Part shown: in pieces, positions 18,224 to 28,104 of the stretch
Numbering within the stretch: the stretch's first letter is position 1
How the letters are laid out: every line of letters starts with the position of its first letter
Assembly (NCBI GenBank): GCA_030066985.1
Contig: JASJAN010000014.1
Coordinates: forward strand, 1-64,000
DNA length: 64,000 nt
Direction: 5' to 3'
Source of the DNA: Desulfobacterales bacterium
Lineage (GTDB): Bacteria > Desulfobacterota > Desulfobacteria > Desulfobacterales > JAHEIW01
Position numbers and translations under genes: made by a program
Notes under the pieces: generated by a model
Told to the model about the DNA's origin: nothing
What the model saw: the letters and a program-made list of their open reading frames with translations, nothing else
Databases searched by the model: none

Positions 18224-19969
18224 ATGAAAAACACAAAGTTTACCGTTGAGTTAAAAGACGCTTACAAAGGTTTTACCTTTGACCAGGATAAAATAATGTC
18301 TCCGGAAGATACGGTGCAGCGATTTAAAGGCAAACTCAAGAAAATCAACTTGGATATTCTCAAACGAACCATCCGAATTGATAATGGTCGTCTGGATATA
18401 CCGATTTATTTTAGCCTCTGTGGTCAAGATGCTCATGAGATCATCGGCACCAAAAAACAAATGGGCAAAGGTGGAACACCCAGCCAATCGGAAGCCAGTG
18501 CAGTAATGGAATTGGCTGAAAGATTCAGTTTTTTCAGTTTTGTCAAAAAACCCAGCAATTTTTTTGTTGAAAAATATGGCCAGATAAAAGATCGGGTTAT
18601 TCCTTTTGAAATGATCGCTAAATCGGTTCATGATGAGTCAGATGATCTGCAGGTCACCCAAAAAATATTTGAAAATTTACCCCTTAAATGGACCTGGGCC
18701 TATAACTTAAGCCGCAATGAGGAAACCTTAGTCCCTTTTGATTGGTTTTTTGCCATCAATGAATTCAACGGCCCTTCTGCCGGCAATTGCGTTGAAGAAG
18801 CGGTCAGCCAGGGGATTTGCGAAATTATCGAAAGACACACCTCATCGGTCATCAGCCATAAGCGTTTAAAAGTTCCCGCCATTCGCGCCGATTCAGCCAC
18901 TGATCCGCTAGTTGTTGAAATGCTTGGCAAATATCGCAAGGCTGGTGTAGAGTTGTTTGTTTCTGATTTTACCCTTGATACAGGCATTCCGAGTGTCGGC
19001 ATTTTGGCTTACGATCCGACCACATTCCCGGAGCTGAGTGAAATCGTATGGACCGCCGGGACGACGCCGGACCCTCAGAAAGCATTCAGTCGGGCACTGA
19101 CCGAGGTGGCACAGTTGGCGGGTGATTTTGATACCGCTGCCAACTATGTGGCCAGCGGGCTTCCCAAATTTACCGATCTGGCGGACGCCGACTATGTCAT
19201 GAATCCAGGAAAAGAAATAGATATCACTCAGCTGCCGGATTTATCAAATGACAATATAAAAGTTGAAGTCGAAAACTGTCTGGAAGCGCTCAGCCGCATC
19301 GGAATGGATGTGTTATTGATCGACACGATGCATTCGGAGCTGCAAATCCCCGCGTTTTACACAATAATACCAGGCGCTCATTTCAGAGAACGGGCATTGG
19401 CTACCAGTGTCGGGATGTTTTCAGCGAAGCACATTGCCGATAACCAGAGTCCAGAAAAGGCCATCGGCGAATTATCCCAGATCGATCAGGATTTGCCGGG
19501 TAAATATTATGTCAAATTTTATCTCGGCACCTGCCACCTGGCATTGACTGATCCCAAAACAGCTTTTAACTGTTTTAAAGAAGCCTTAAACCTGGAGCCC
19601 AATCCGCAGGATGTTCCCAGTATTTATTCATACCTGGGTGTGGCCTTGAAAGACATGGGTGAATACCGCCAAGCGCTCAATGAACTTGCAAAAGGTGTCG
19701 AATTGGATCCGGAAAGAACCGATTTATACAATTTGATGGGATTTTGCCATTTCATGCTAAAAGAACATGAAGCTGCAATCGAGAATTTCAAAAAAGTCAT
19801 TCAGCTGGATCCATCATCCGCTATAGACTACGCCAATATTGCTTCCAACTATCGCGATATGGGACAAACCGCCAAAGCCATTCGCTATTACGAAATGGCC
19901 CTGACCTTGGATGCATCCATTGAATTTGCCAGAGATAATCTGGCCAGACTTAAATCGCTTGATAGTTAA
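18224..19969 (+). CDS. YcaO-domain protein with C-terminal TPR repeats
   Basis: YcaO enzymes use ATP to activate backbone amides; known products include azolines, thioamides and other peptide changes. The 581-residue product has the YcaO ATP/Mg signature in two places: SQSEASAVMELAER (Ser89, Glu96, Glu99, Arg100) and GNCVEEAVSQGICEIIERH. From about residue 400 it carries three to four TPR units (SIYSYLGVALKDMGEYRQAL and following) for protein binding. Size and layout resemble E. coli YcaO, which is linked to modification of ribosomal protein S12. There is no precursor-peptide or cyclisation-partner gene, so a housekeeping role is likelier than a natural-product role. ATG 18224 is preferred to TTG 18209; neither has a clear ribosome-binding site. 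Confidence 0.9.
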   Translation: MKNTKFTVELKDAYKGFTFDQDKIMSPEDTVQRFKGKLKKINLDILKRTIRIDNGRLDIPIYFSLCGQDAHEIIGTKKQMGKGGTPSQSEASAVMELAERFSFFSFVKKPSNFFVEKYGQIKDRVIPFEMIAKSVHDESDDLQVTQKIFENLPLKWTWAYNLSRNEETLVPFDWFFAINEFNGPSAGNCVEEAVSQGICEIIERHTSSVISHKRLKVPAIRADSATDPLVVEMLGKYRKAGVELFVSDFTLDTGIPSVGILAYDPTTFPELSEIVWTAGTTPDPQKAFSRALTEVAQLAGDFDTAANYVASGLPKFTDLADADYVMNPGKEIDITQLPDLSNDNIKVEVENCLEALSRIGMDVLLIDTMHSELQIPAFYTIIPGAHFRERALATSVGMFSAKHIADNQSPEKAIGELSQIDQDLPGKYYVKFYLGTCHLALTDPKTAFNCFKEALNLEPNPQDVPSIYSYLGVALKDMGEYRQALNELAKGVELDPERTDLYNLMGFCHFMLKEHEAAIENFKKVIQLDPSSAIDYANIASNYRDMGQTAKAIRYYEMALTLDASIEFARDNLARLKSLDS

Positions 19970-20041
19970 AAAGGCTTCTGATTTGTCGTCGATGTCCTCT
20001 TCATCGGTTTTGGGGGTCAAATCAGAACGCGTTCTTATATT

Positions 20042-22288
20042 TCAGTTCGCCTGTTCGATGCGCCGGCGCAGATGGCCGATACTTCCTTTTACACCCGCAG
20101 AATTCTGATTCATTTCCTTTAACAGTTGCAACGTTTGCTCTTTATCAATTTTGGTGTTGTCCAAGCGATCGCTCACAGCGGCAAGGTCGGTAACAAAGAG
20201 TTGGAAGCGGTCCTGCATGAGGTCGACAAGATGATCAGCGAAATTATCGATGAGTTTAAACAGGAAAGCAAATTTGAGGTTTTCACGGTAATCCTTGAGT
20301 TGTTCAACGACAATCCTCATCGTGTCTCTTTTCATTTGCCGGGTGCCGCCGCTCAGGGCCTGCTGTATCACATCGGCTCGTTTGCGGGTGGGCTGTTTTA
20401 ACAATTTTTTTAAATTTTGCTGCAGGCTGTAAACGCCCATGCGCAGCAATGCAGCGGTTTTGATTTTGGCCGAGTATTGCATCGAAGTGACCAATTTGGG
20501 TGGTGTTGGCCCGGACTGCTCGAGTTGAGCCTTGATATTCGGCAATTCAACTTTTAATTGTGTTTCATTGTTCAGGCCTACACCAAGCTTGTTCATCATG
20601 CGCATATATTCATCATAGGCATCCGAGAGCGCGCCATGATAGGGCTGAAGAATGGTTTCGAAATACTTACCGATTTCATTTTCCTTTACTTTCACGAAAC
20701 GCACAATTTCCGGGTTGATATCTTCAGTCATAAATTTGTTGAGCGATTGTTTAAAGTCCTGATAGCCCCGGTATATGGTTTTGGAAACACCGGGCAAATC
20801 CGCTTTGCCATCGACGGGCTGGGTTAATCCTTTGTACTCTTTTATGAACCCGGTAATTTGACGAAAGAGCTCTCCCGAACGTACATCAAAATAACGGTTT
20901 ACATCGACATTGAGCTTCTTTTTGATCTTGCTCACTGCCCCGGAAATGGTGGTTTTTAAGACCGTTTTCATTTGATCGACGCGAGCCTGATGCTCCTGTA
21001 GCCGTTGCATCAGTTCCTGAGCACTTTCTGAATCCCGCTCCAGGATATCCTGATTGATTCCGATCCAATTCTCCATACCGGATAAAATGACGCTAAGTCG
21101 TTCGATGTGATTTTTTAGCAAAAGCGCACCGCGCGTGTTACCGAGTTTTGAATCAAGAGTCGATTTGAATTTCACTGTCTCCTGATCTGAAAATTCCGTT
21201 AATTCGGCCTCTGCCCGCCATTGCTGCATTCGAAGCTGGTCTTTTTCAGAGAGCGTCAAATTCGGCGAAGAAAATAAATTGAATAGCGCTGAAAAAGTAA
21301 ATACCTCCGGATCGGGTTTGATCAGAGCCAGTTCCTCTTTTACCCTATTTACAAGGGCTTGAAGCTCTTGTATTGATTCGTGTTCACTAAAATCGCAGTT
21401 GACAACAAACAGCATATTGTCGAGGATACCCATTTTTTTGATAATGGACAAAAACTGAATGTCCGCCTGACGGAGTCCTGTGCGGCTGCTGATCACATAA
21501 ACAATCATATGCGTCAACAATAGATAATCCTGTATCATCGCCAGGTGCATTGGATTTGAACTGTCGCTGCCCTGGCAATCTGCGATTTCGATATTGGCAG
21601 CAAATGCTTCTGATGGAATTTGCAGCTGAACATCTTTTAAATAAACTGCTAAATTTTCATCACCCACAAAGCTTTTATGCTCTGGAAAGGTCTTGGTGTC
21701 ATACTGCCGGGTTGTATTTTTGTCAGATATGAGATCGTAAACGCTTTCGTATCCTTTGATGTATGAGGATAGCAGTACATTATTAATGTTGCGGGTATCG
21801 TGTGATATTAATTGGTCAGCGCTTAACAATTTGAGGGCCTTTTCAATTTGCTCCCGCTCTTCGGATTTGCGGATATCCACACCTAAATCTGTTCGGCGCC
21901 ATTCCAGTGTCGGAAAAAGAACCAGGGCCTGTTCCATTTCGGCATTCACTTCATCCCAGGATTTGAAAAAAAGTTGCGCACTGAGTTGATCGCCATTGCG
22001 AACCCGGGTGACAATAGAAGTGACCACGCCGGCGCCTCTTTTTAAATAATCACCTTGCAGAATTGAATTTAAAAAAGTGCTTTTGCCGGATTTAATCGGT
22101 CCGGCAACAGCCACCCGCATCATATCCTCTGACATCTGTTGCGGAAGTCTTTGACAGGTCTGGCGCCAATCATCAAAACGCGATTCCGCCATGCCGGGCA
22201 AAGAGTTGGCCCTTGAAATTAATGCCTGGATGTCTTGATTGACCTTTAAGATTTCCTCTTTAAGATAGTGATAGGTGTCCATGCTCAT
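20042..22288 (-). CDS. Dynamin-like large GTPase
   Basis: The 748-residue product has the G1 loop GPIKSGKST (63-71), a G2 threonine at VVTS (Thr90), the G3 region IADCQGSD and a G4-like VVNCDFSE, followed by long helical regions (about 400-740) suited to a dynamin stalk. Residues 80-200 contain an insertion rich in charged and aromatic residues. Bacterial dynamin-like proteins remodel or protect membranes, often acting in pairs; only one copy is present here. No obvious transmembrane segment is seen, so membrane contact would be peripheral. It converges with the YcaO gene and stands alone on its strand. Confidence 0.85.
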   Translation of the reverse strand: MSMDTYHYLKEEILKVNQDIQALISRANSLPGMAESRFDDWRQTCQRLPQQMSEDMMRVAVAGPIKSGKSTFLNSILQGDYLKRGAGVVTSIVTRVRNGDQLSAQLFFKSWDEVNAEMEQALVLFPTLEWRRTDLGVDIRKSEEREQIEKALKLLSADQLISHDTRNINNVLLSSYIKGYESVYDLISDKNTTRQYDTKTFPEHKSFVGDENLAVYLKDVQLQIPSEAFAANIEIADCQGSDSSNPMHLAMIQDYLLLTHMIVYVISSRTGLRQADIQFLSIIKKMGILDNMLFVVNCDFSEHESIQELQALVNRVKEELALIKPDPEVFTFSALFNLFSSPNLTLSEKDQLRMQQWRAEAELTEFSDQETVKFKSTLDSKLGNTRGALLLKNHIERLSVILSGMENWIGINQDILERDSESAQELMQRLQEHQARVDQMKTVLKTTISGAVSKIKKKLNVDVNRYFDVRSGELFRQITGFIKEYKGLTQPVDGKADLPGVSKTIYRGYQDFKQSLNKFMTEDINPEIVRFVKVKENEIGKYFETILQPYHGALSDAYDEYMRMMNKLGVGLNNETQLKVELPNIKAQLEQSGPTPPKLVTSMQYSAKIKTAALLRMGVYSLQQNLKKLLKQPTRKRADVIQQALSGGTRQMKRDTMRIVVEQLKDYRENLKFAFLFKLIDNFADHLVDLMQDRFQLFVTDLAAVSDRLDNTKIDKEQTLQLLKEMNQNSAGVKGSIGHLRRRIEQAN

Positions 22289-22369
22289 TCTTTGGTTTCT
22301 TGTATTTTAGATAAATGTTATGGCGCAGTTCATACAATCAACAGAGTAGAATGTCAAAGCGATTTAGCA

Positions 22370-22435
22370 GGGTGTCTCACGCAAAGCCGCAAAGTCGCAA
22401 AGACTATATTAATTTTTCGGCATGTCTTTGTGCAA
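22370..22435. repeat. CGCAAAGCCGCAAAGTCGCAAAG-type repeat
   Basis: The gap between two minus-strand genes contains three tandem short units of the form GCAAAGCC/GCAAAGTC/GCAAAGAC (22380-22404) and a partly complementary TCTTTGTGCAAGC 20-30 bases on. It has the look of the low-complexity self-complementary elements found in many other gaps of this window. Confidence 0.5.
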
Positions 22436-22462
22436 GCTTGGGTTACCGAAATTTCAGGCTAA

Positions 22463-23047
22463 TCATATAAATTGAATGCCCTTAAACAGGCCATCAGGCT
22501 GTTTATCGATTTTAGCTTTCATGGCTTCGACATAATCCGGTCGGGTTTCAGCCTGCCAGCCGGGATATCCACCCCGCCAGACGTATTTGATCAGCTCCTG
22601 AAACGTTTTATGGCTGAATATATATTCGCCTATGGCGATCTCTTTTGTCGGCAGAGTTGCCACAATGGGCAGTTGCAACTGGTGGGCATAAGCGCAGATC
22701 ATATCCCGCACAATGGCCTGGTTCAAATACCCATTGGTTTTTTGTTTGAAGTCTTCCGGCATCGGCGGGAAAGGATAACGTTGGTATAATTCGCCGATGA
22801 ATCCGGTGAAGCGAATCCCGTGAATCGCACCCATTAAGTCTCCGATTTTAGCCCGGTCTTCTATGACATATACCGTCCATTTGGATTGATATTCATTTTT
22901 ATCCGACTCCTCTGCCATTGCAGAGATATGATCACAAAAATCAGAACCAAACAAAAAGACCTTTTCCAGCAGCAGCATATCCGATTCGATATTGAAAAAG
23001 CCGAATGCAATCGTGCCATGGCTAAGGGATTCAAAAGCTAACGGCAT
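22463..23047 (-). CDS. Uncharacterised protein
   Basis: A 194-residue soluble protein without signal peptide or membrane segment. I recognise no family. Notable parts are the acidic-basic centre EESDKNEYQSKWTVYVIEDRA, which leads into GDLMGAIHGIRF, and an aromatic end (YVWRGGYPGWQAETRPDYV). The start has GGGAGCGTAAG directly upstream. The next gene upstream on the same strand, 95 bases away, is the DUF6125-like protein; they may be co-transcribed. Confidence 0.6.
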   Translation of the reverse strand: MPLAFESLSHGTIAFGFFNIESDMLLLEKVFLFGSDFCDHISAMAEESDKNEYQSKWTVYVIEDRAKIGDLMGAIHGIRFTGFIGELYQRYPFPPMPEDFKQKTNGYLNQAIVRDMICAYAHQLQLPIVATLPTKEIAIGEYIFSHKTFQELIKYVWRGGYPGWQAETRPDYVEAMKAKIDKQPDGLFKGIQFI

Positions 23048-23142
23048 CTTACGCTCCCAATTTTAATTCTACAATCACCCAACCTTGTTCTGTTCAGCCC
23101 TTAGGTTGCCGCGGCGAAGCTCTTCAGAGCGAAGACGGGTCC

Positions 23143-23658
23143 TCATGACTTATTTAATGTAAACCGCCACTTGCACATCATATCGTCCGGATGCGGGTCC
23201 GGCGGCGCAAAAAGACATTCAACCTGTATGCGTTGGTCAATCTCGCAAGCAAAGCGTGAGAATTCTTCCCGGTGCATGGCTTTACAGGCATATTCGTCCA
23301 AGCCTCGTTTTAATCTGGCTGTTTGGGTCGGGCAAGAAGGGACGTGAAGCACAACCTCATCAGCAGTTTCTGTGATTTGATAGCCAACCATAATACACCA
23401 GGGAAAATATTTCAGGGCCTTAACAAAGCCACCGAGGCCCTGCTCACTGATATGAAAGCGCTTTTGCAGATCTTTGGCGGCCATCGCCGCTGCTTTGCCC
23501 CATACCTTTTCATTTAACCGGTCTGCCGTCGGTTCATCATATTGCTCGCTGACATTGATGTACCAAAAGGCATCAATGACCCGATAATGCCACAGCAAAA
23601 ATTCAATATAGCTTTGCAAATCCTTTTTTTCCATTTGGTCAAATATTTCAAGATCCAT
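23143..23658 (-). CDS. DUF6125-like protein (L-2-amino-thiazoline-4-carboxylate hydrolase-like fold suspected)
   Basis: The 171-residue soluble protein has a helical front ([20 protein letters not shown]) and a Cys-containing C-terminal half ([42 protein letters not shown]). This pattern recalls small anaerobe proteins filed as DUF6125 or as ATC-hydrolase-like; I am fairly but not fully sure of this. No catalytic role can be claimed. Start supported by GAAAGGATGCATCC upstream. It begins 12 bases after the MFS transporter gene ends, so the two are very likely one operon. Confidence 0.55.
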   Translation of the reverse strand: MDLEIFDQMEKKDLQSYIEFLLWHYRVIDAFWYINVSEQYDEPTADRLNEKVWGKAAAMAAKDLQKRFHISEQGLGGFVKALKYFPWCIMVGYQITETADEVVLHVPSCPTQTARLKRGLDEYACKAMHREEFSRFACEIDQRIQVECLFAPPDPHPDDMMCKWRFTLNKS

Positions 23659-23670
23659 GGATGCATCCTT

Positions 23671-24888
23671 TCATTGTGACTGCTCGGGAAATGTAAGCCA
23701 GCCGGCGAAAAAAGATCCGATGGCGATCAGCCCGCCGCAAATCATAATACCCAGAGCAAAACTGTGCTCATCGCCAATAAAACCGATGAAAATCGGCGCC
23801 AAACCACCGCCGGCCACAAAGGCCAGGGGAACTATAAGTGAAACGGCAATATTTCTTAAATTGGACGGCACGATCAGAGACATGGCTGCAAATCCGGCCG
23901 GAAAGAAGCAAACGGCAATTAAGGGTTGCGTAAAAACGAGGACCCGAATAATCGAACTGGATGCCATGCCCAGAGATAAAGTCATTAATCCGGCAATCAG
24001 CAAAACAATTTGCAGTGTCCGCCGGGGTCCCATTCGATCAGTTGCCCAGCCGGCAATAAACGCCATTAGAACACTGGGCACCCTGGAAAACGCTATCAAG
24101 GTATTGGCCGCGTTGCGATCAATATCATGCTCAGATACCAGAAAAAGCGGTAACATGGTATAAAGGCCCAGCGTACTGATCACACCCAAACTAAACAATA
24201 TCACCATCAACCAAAAGGATAAATTGCCAAACAGCTGCCCCAAGGCGCTGAAGCCGGGCGCCTCGCCCTTAAAATCACCGCCGCGACTGTAGCGAACGAA
24301 AACCGGGCTCATTATCAATGGTATTACACCCAATACTAAAAAGACCTCTCGCCAGGAAAACCATACCAGGACGGCTTCACTGATTAATGGTGCGGCAATA
24401 AAACTAAGATTGGGAGCCAGCTCATGAATGGCGATGGCTTTACCCCAGTGCTGCGAAGGGATTAAAGACGTCAACGTCGCAATGGCAGAAGGCAAATATA
24501 GACCCGCGGCCATCCCGACGGAAAACAAACCCAGTCGCATTGTCCAGGGCCCGCTGCAAAAAGCGGTTCCGATCAGGGCAACGCCCAAGGCCGTGTTGGA
24601 AGCAACAATGGTGCGCTTATGATTTAAACGGGATGATATAAACCCGGAGCCAACCAGCGTTATAAAATAGCCCATCGAAATGAATAGAAACAGGGTTCCA
24701 GTTTCAGCATGGCTCAAATTAAGGTCTGATTCGATTCGGGGCGCCAGGGGTGCCGGCGTGATCCGGGCTGTAAAATTAAGAAAAAATATCGAAGTTAAAA
24801 TCAGAATTGGACCAATGGTGTTGCGAAAGGCATTTGCGGAATTGTGTCCCGCATGGCCAGGTTCGGTGGCCTCAATATTTTTGCGCAT
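23671..24888 (-). CDS. Major facilitator superfamily transporter
   Basis: The 405-residue membrane protein has about 12 hydrophobic segments, the MFS loop 2-3 signature in the form GSGFISSRLNHKRTI, and its second-half counterpart GWATDRMGPRRTL. The substrate cannot be read from sequence; size and layout fit an anion:cation or exporter-like MFS subfamily. It heads a small minus-strand unit with the two following uncharacterised genes. Confidence 0.88.
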   Translation of the reverse strand: MRKNIEATEPGHAGHNSANAFRNTIGPILILTSIFFLNFTARITPAPLAPRIESDLNLSHAETGTLFLFISMGYFITLVGSGFISSRLNHKRTIVASNTALGVALIGTAFCSGPWTMRLGLFSVGMAAGLYLPSAIATLTSLIPSQHWGKAIAIHELAPNLSFIAAPLISEAVLVWFSWREVFLVLGVIPLIMSPVFVRYSRGGDFKGEAPGFSALGQLFGNLSFWLMVILFSLGVISTLGLYTMLPLFLVSEHDIDRNAANTLIAFSRVPSVLMAFIAGWATDRMGPRRTLQIVLLIAGLMTLSLGMASSSIIRVLVFTQPLIAVCFFPAGFAAMSLIVPSNLRNIAVSLIVPLAFVAGGGLAPIFIGFIGDEHSFALGIMICGGLIAIGSFFAGWLTFPEQSQ

Positions 24889-24971
24889 TTCAAACCGTTT
24901 TAAGCGGGCACACTTGGCATTATAGGATCATCGTTGCCCGCAATTTTTTCTAAAAATAGTTTATATTATTA

Positions 24972-25757
24972 TTAATTTCTATTTATTATATAATATTCTT
25001 CAACTATTGGTTCATGTATGGTCTGTCCGATGACCACCCCGTTCAAATATGTCCGCGCATAAGATGTCAACAGCTGGGCGATCTTTTTACCGGCTGCCAG
25101 GCTGCCTGGAAAATCTGCCTGATTGAGAAATATAAAACGCTTGGCCAGCCCGGGCGCGTTTTTCATCATCCCGTTTTCGTCCAGGCACAATTTCGCAATG
25201 GCCGCAACGTCGATAGCAGCATCTGATTTAAGCCCGGTTAGAGCGGAGACGATTTGCGGTCGAAAGACCCACTCCGGGCTCAATGGTTTTCCGACGACCG
25301 ATAATCCCACTGTGGCAATCATCCAGTGTGTACAGTCAGGGATGACCGGTTCGTGTGCCGCCGGCGCTTTAAGCGGTCTTCCAGCTGCCCCGTCCGCTTC
25401 GACAATAATCCAGCGAAACACACCGGACTGCCAGATACGATCGATGGCCTGCGGTTTGAATCCCTTTAGTTTGTGTTGAAAATGCAAAATTCGCCTGCCA
25501 GCTGTTATATGACAACAACGCCTGACCAGAAATCGGGCTTGTTTTAAAAAAGAATCAACGGATTCACATGGCAGCACGATCGATGATTGCCGTTGCATGG
25601 GCATGCGAATCTTGGTTGTGGTTGTTGTCAGCACCCGGTCGCCTTTTGCGGCCAGCTCCCGGGCCAGCCGAAACATCAGGGCCGTTTTGCCGCCGGCGCC
25701 CACGATGCTGATCACACCGCCATTGTTTAAGCTCAGGCTATGCCGTAGTGACGTCAT
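24972..25757 (-). CDS. yqeC: YqeC-like accessory protein of selenium-dependent molybdenum hydroxylases
   Basis: The 261-residue product opens with a P-loop (VGAGGKTALM, 19-28) and the TTTTTKIRMP segment, then VEADGAAGRPLKAP, and ends with NGVVIGQ. These are the marks of the TIGR03172/YqeC family, found beside selenium-dependent molybdenum hydroxylases and thought to help load or mature the cofactor. It follows yqeB on the same strand with a repeat-filled gap of about 260 bases. Together with yqeB and the nearby hydroxylase subunits it points to a labile-selenium form of the enzyme. The family call is good; the role is inferred. Confidence 0.85.
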   Translation of the reverse strand: MTSLRHSLSLNNGGVISIVGAGGKTALMFRLARELAAKGDRVLTTTTTKIRMPMQRQSSIVLPCESVDSFLKQARFLVRRCCHITAGRRILHFQHKLKGFKPQAIDRIWQSGVFRWIIVEADGAAGRPLKAPAAHEPVIPDCTHWMIATVGLSVVGKPLSPEWVFRPQIVSALTGLKSDAAIDVAAIAKLCLDENGMMKNAPGLAKRFIFLNQADFPGSLAAGKKIAQLLTSYARTYLNGVVIGQTIHEPIVEEYYIINRN

Positions 25758-25774
25758 TGTCGGGTTTCGTGCTC

Positions 25775-26012
25775 CAAGTCTAATTCAGGTTTCAGGTGTT
25801 CCGTCGCAGGCGGATTCAGGTGTCAGCACATAAATGGTTTCAGGTGTCGGGCCTTCGCCGCGCCGAAGCGGCTACGTCCGCGCAGGCAGGTGTCAGGTAT
25901 CAGTAGATGTATTGCTGAAACCACAAAATATTGAAAGCATTGCGACCGTAAATGCTGCTAAGTAACAAAGGTCCGGAACTGGCCACCGAAGGCCTGACAC
26001 CTAACACCTGAA
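25775..26012. repeat. CAGGTGTCAGGTGTC-type repeat, copy 1
   Basis: This gap is built from units such as CAGGTTTCAGGTGT, TTCAGGTGTCAG and, in the opposite sense, CTGACACCTAACACCTGAAC, so its ends are complementary. The unit GGCCACCGAAGGCCTGA (25980-25996) recurs at about 60660-60677 with the same flanks. A short piece of the same kind (TTTCGGGTGTCAGGTTTCAG) lies at 26862-26881. Confidence 0.7.
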
Positions 26013-26014
26013 CA

Positions 26015-26845
26015 CTAATTGTAGACCCTTAAGATAGCTTCCAAAACCGATCCAGAAATGGCCCGTGCTTTATCGGAAATCGTATGGCAGTAATGCGCAT
26101 CTCCCCGGGGGTCGATATCACCGATTTTTAACCCCTGCTTCACATGCGAAGCACTTCGAATCAAACCACGCAGCACACCATCGATTTGCGCCCGTACGAT
26201 TTGTGATGCAATGGTGCCGATTCGATCTCCTTTTTTGACGGGATCACCAATAGAATATGCGGCTTTAAATTCACCGTCACAGGGAGCTCGCAAAACCCTT
26301 TCTTCGGTATAGCCGCTGATCTCACCCGGTATGCCCGTATTGGGCTCAGCACTGCCGGCCGTTATAATCCTGCCCAGGTGATGGCCCCGCTGCGTTTCAA
26401 CCACCAGATGGACATCCTGACCGGCAGCAAACCCGGGACCCAGCCCGATGACCAGTGGCGCCTCATCCATACGGGTGCCCAGATTATGTTTCGCCAGGAT
26501 GGCATCGATGACCACATCGGGTTGGATACCAGCGAGCAATTTCCAGTCGGGATCGACGCTGACTGCCAGTTGACTTTTCTGCCAGCAAACGCGCACTGAA
26601 TCGATGTTATCTGCCCGCTTGGCGGTCACATCTTCGACAATTTGCTGCCCGTCAACCACAGCCTCACAAAATGACACCGCACGCCTGACAGCCAGAGGCG
26701 CAGCGGTTTCCAGCATCAGGATCTGGCGCATATGGGACCGATACAGTCGCCAGGCAACTGCACTGGCCATCTCCCCTGCCCCCTTGATCACCACTATTAA
26801 GTCACTCAATTTTTGGTTTCGTGATCTTAGTTTAGATTCAGTCAT
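26015..26845 (-). CDS. yqeB: YqeB (EF2563-type) selenium-dependent molybdenum hydroxylase system protein
   Basis: The 276-residue product begins with a Rossmann-like VVIKGAGEMASAVAWRLYRS and contains LVIGLGPGFAAGQDVHLVVETQRGHHLG and GSAEPNTGIPG, hallmarks of the TIGR03309 family that accompanies selenium-dependent molybdenum hydroxylases. The C-terminal half (ERVLRAPCDGEFKAAYSIGDPVKKGDRIG) looks like a barrel-sandwich segment. ATG 26845 is preferred to a TTG four codons earlier. It forms a maturation pair with yqeC; the likely target enzyme is encoded at 33.5-37.7 kb. Confidence 0.87.
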   Translation of the reverse strand: MTESKLRSRNQKLSDLIVVIKGAGEMASAVAWRLYRSHMRQILMLETAAPLAVRRAVSFCEAVVDGQQIVEDVTAKRADNIDSVRVCWQKSQLAVSVDPDWKLLAGIQPDVVIDAILAKHNLGTRMDEAPLVIGLGPGFAAGQDVHLVVETQRGHHLGRIITAGSAEPNTGIPGEISGYTEERVLRAPCDGEFKAAYSIGDPVKKGDRIGTIASQIVRAQIDGVLRGLIRSASHVKQGLKIGDIDPRGDAHYCHTISDKARAISGSVLEAILRVYN

Positions 26846-26934
26846 ATTGGCTATCAAAACAGGTTTCGGGTGTCAGGTTTCAGTCGAAGGTGCTGACTTT
26901 TACCTCAAAAGGTAAATTTGCAAGGCCATCGCTA

Positions 26935-27633
26935 TTATTTGACCCAATCTTCATCTTCCAATTTGCGGCCGCCTTTTCCGCCGCCCTTCTCAAAATGATC
27001 GATCCATTGCCGGACACGCTCCGGCCCATAAAGTGTTTTCCATGACTCAAGAATACAATCCACCGGTATGTCGGCAAAGGTGCCATGATCTGAAATGTAT
27101 TCCATAAACATTTTTTTTTCTTCATTGTACGGCTGGAAGATGGAATCTTCCCGGCCATTGAATTCCAGCGGACTCACCTTGGCTTTGCGGCACAGTTCTT
27201 TGTTGAAGGCCGGCGTCGCCTTGACCCAGCGTCCGTCCAGATAAAATTCGGTGAATCCGTGATAGCCAAAAATATCGGATCCCAGATACTCAAGCAGTTG
27301 TCGCGTGGCGAGATGATTGCGCACATCGGCAAACCCGATGCGTGCCGGGATGCCACTGGCCCGACCCAGGGCGCACAACAGACCGGCTTTGCCAATACAA
27401 AAGGCCCGGCCAGTTTTTAACACATAGCTGGAGCGGTAGTGTTCAGCCCGGTAAAACGGAATGTAGGGATCATACCAGATCGAATCTCGCACAGCATAAT
27501 ACAGTTTAATGGCCTTTTGCGGCGGAGAAAGATCATTGTCCTCAATGGCTGACATCGCATAATCAATAATTATCTTTGAATCAGAATCGATGATCGATGT
27601 TGCGCTCAGGTATTTTTCATGAACAGTGGTCAT
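26935..27633 (-). CDS. Transglutaminase-like (papain-fold) protein
   Basis: The 232-residue soluble product has the transglutaminase-core order: Cys79 in TGRAFCIGKAGLLCALGRASGIPARIGF and His125 in YHGFTEFYLDGRWVKATPAF. The third position, usually Asp in a WxxxDPT context, is Thr140 here, so a normal catalytic triad is not evident. Proteins of this type in anaerobes may be peptidases, amidases or inactive binders. It has no signal peptide, unlike many transglutaminase-core proteins. AGGAATCTGAA precedes the start. It lies upstream of yqeB on the same strand with an 89-base gap. Confidence 0.75.
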   Translation of the reverse strand: MTTVHEKYLSATSIIDSDSKIIIDYAMSAIEDNDLSPPQKAIKLYYAVRDSIWYDPYIPFYRAEHYRSSYVLKTGRAFCIGKAGLLCALGRASGIPARIGFADVRNHLATRQLLEYLGSDIFGYHGFTEFYLDGRWVKATPAFNKELCRKAKVSPLEFNGREDSIFQPYNEEKKMFMEYISDHGTFADIPVDCILESWKTLYGPERVRQWIDHFEKGGGKGGRKLEDEDWVK

Positions 27634-27757
27634 TTCAGATTCCTATAAAACCCTGCAAAGGTTATCAAGCAATATAAGCACAATTTAAATGCTGTATAGA
27701 AAATCGCCTTGGGCTGTGTTAGCATCTTTCTGTTTTTTCTCATCGAAGGAGGTTGTC

Positions 27758-28090
27758 ATGTCAGCGAAAGTCATGGTTATTATATCAACAGCGGAAAAAG
27801 ACAAAGCACTGACCGGAATTTTATATGCCAAAAACGCCCAACTCAACAAGTGGGTCGATGATGTCCGGGTGATTTTTTTCGGTCCCTTTGAAAATCTGGT
27901 TTGTGAAGACCAAGATGTCCTCCATGCCGCCACTGAATTGCTTGATCATAGTTCGCCGATTGCCTGTAAATTTTTATCCGATAAATCCGGCGCCAGCACA
28001 AAACTCGAAGACCTGGGGTTTAACGTCGAGTACGTGGGCGCCCTGATTTCCGACTCGATCAAGGCCGGATATATTCCGCTCGTCTTTTAA
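27758..28090 (+). CDS. DsrE/DsrF-like protein
   Basis: The 110-residue product has the DsrE fold pattern: KVMVIISTAEKDKALTGILYAKNA, VRVIFFGPFENLVCEDQDV, SPIACKFLSDKSGA and GYIPLVF at the end. Family members handle sulfur on a cysteine; here Cys in IACKF sits near the usual sulfur-binding position. Start fixed by AAGGAGG 7 bases upstream of ATG 27758; a longer reading has no such site. It is monocistronic and followed by strong palindromes. Sulfur relay to a molybdenum or selenium enzyme would fit the neighbourhood but is only a suggestion. Confidence 0.8.
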   Translation: MSAKVMVIISTAEKDKALTGILYAKNAQLNKWVDDVRVIFFGPFENLVCEDQDVLHAATELLDHSSPIACKFLSDKSGASTKLEDLGFNVEYVGALISDSIKAGYIPLVF

Positions 28091-28104
28091 CCTGGGTTTT
28101 GTAT

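Noticed and set aside
17923-18234. A 103-codon minus-strand open frame across tRNA-Ala
   Set aside because: The central part is simply the tRNA sequence translated (VAQMGERGVRNAEVRGSIP), a well-known false gene.
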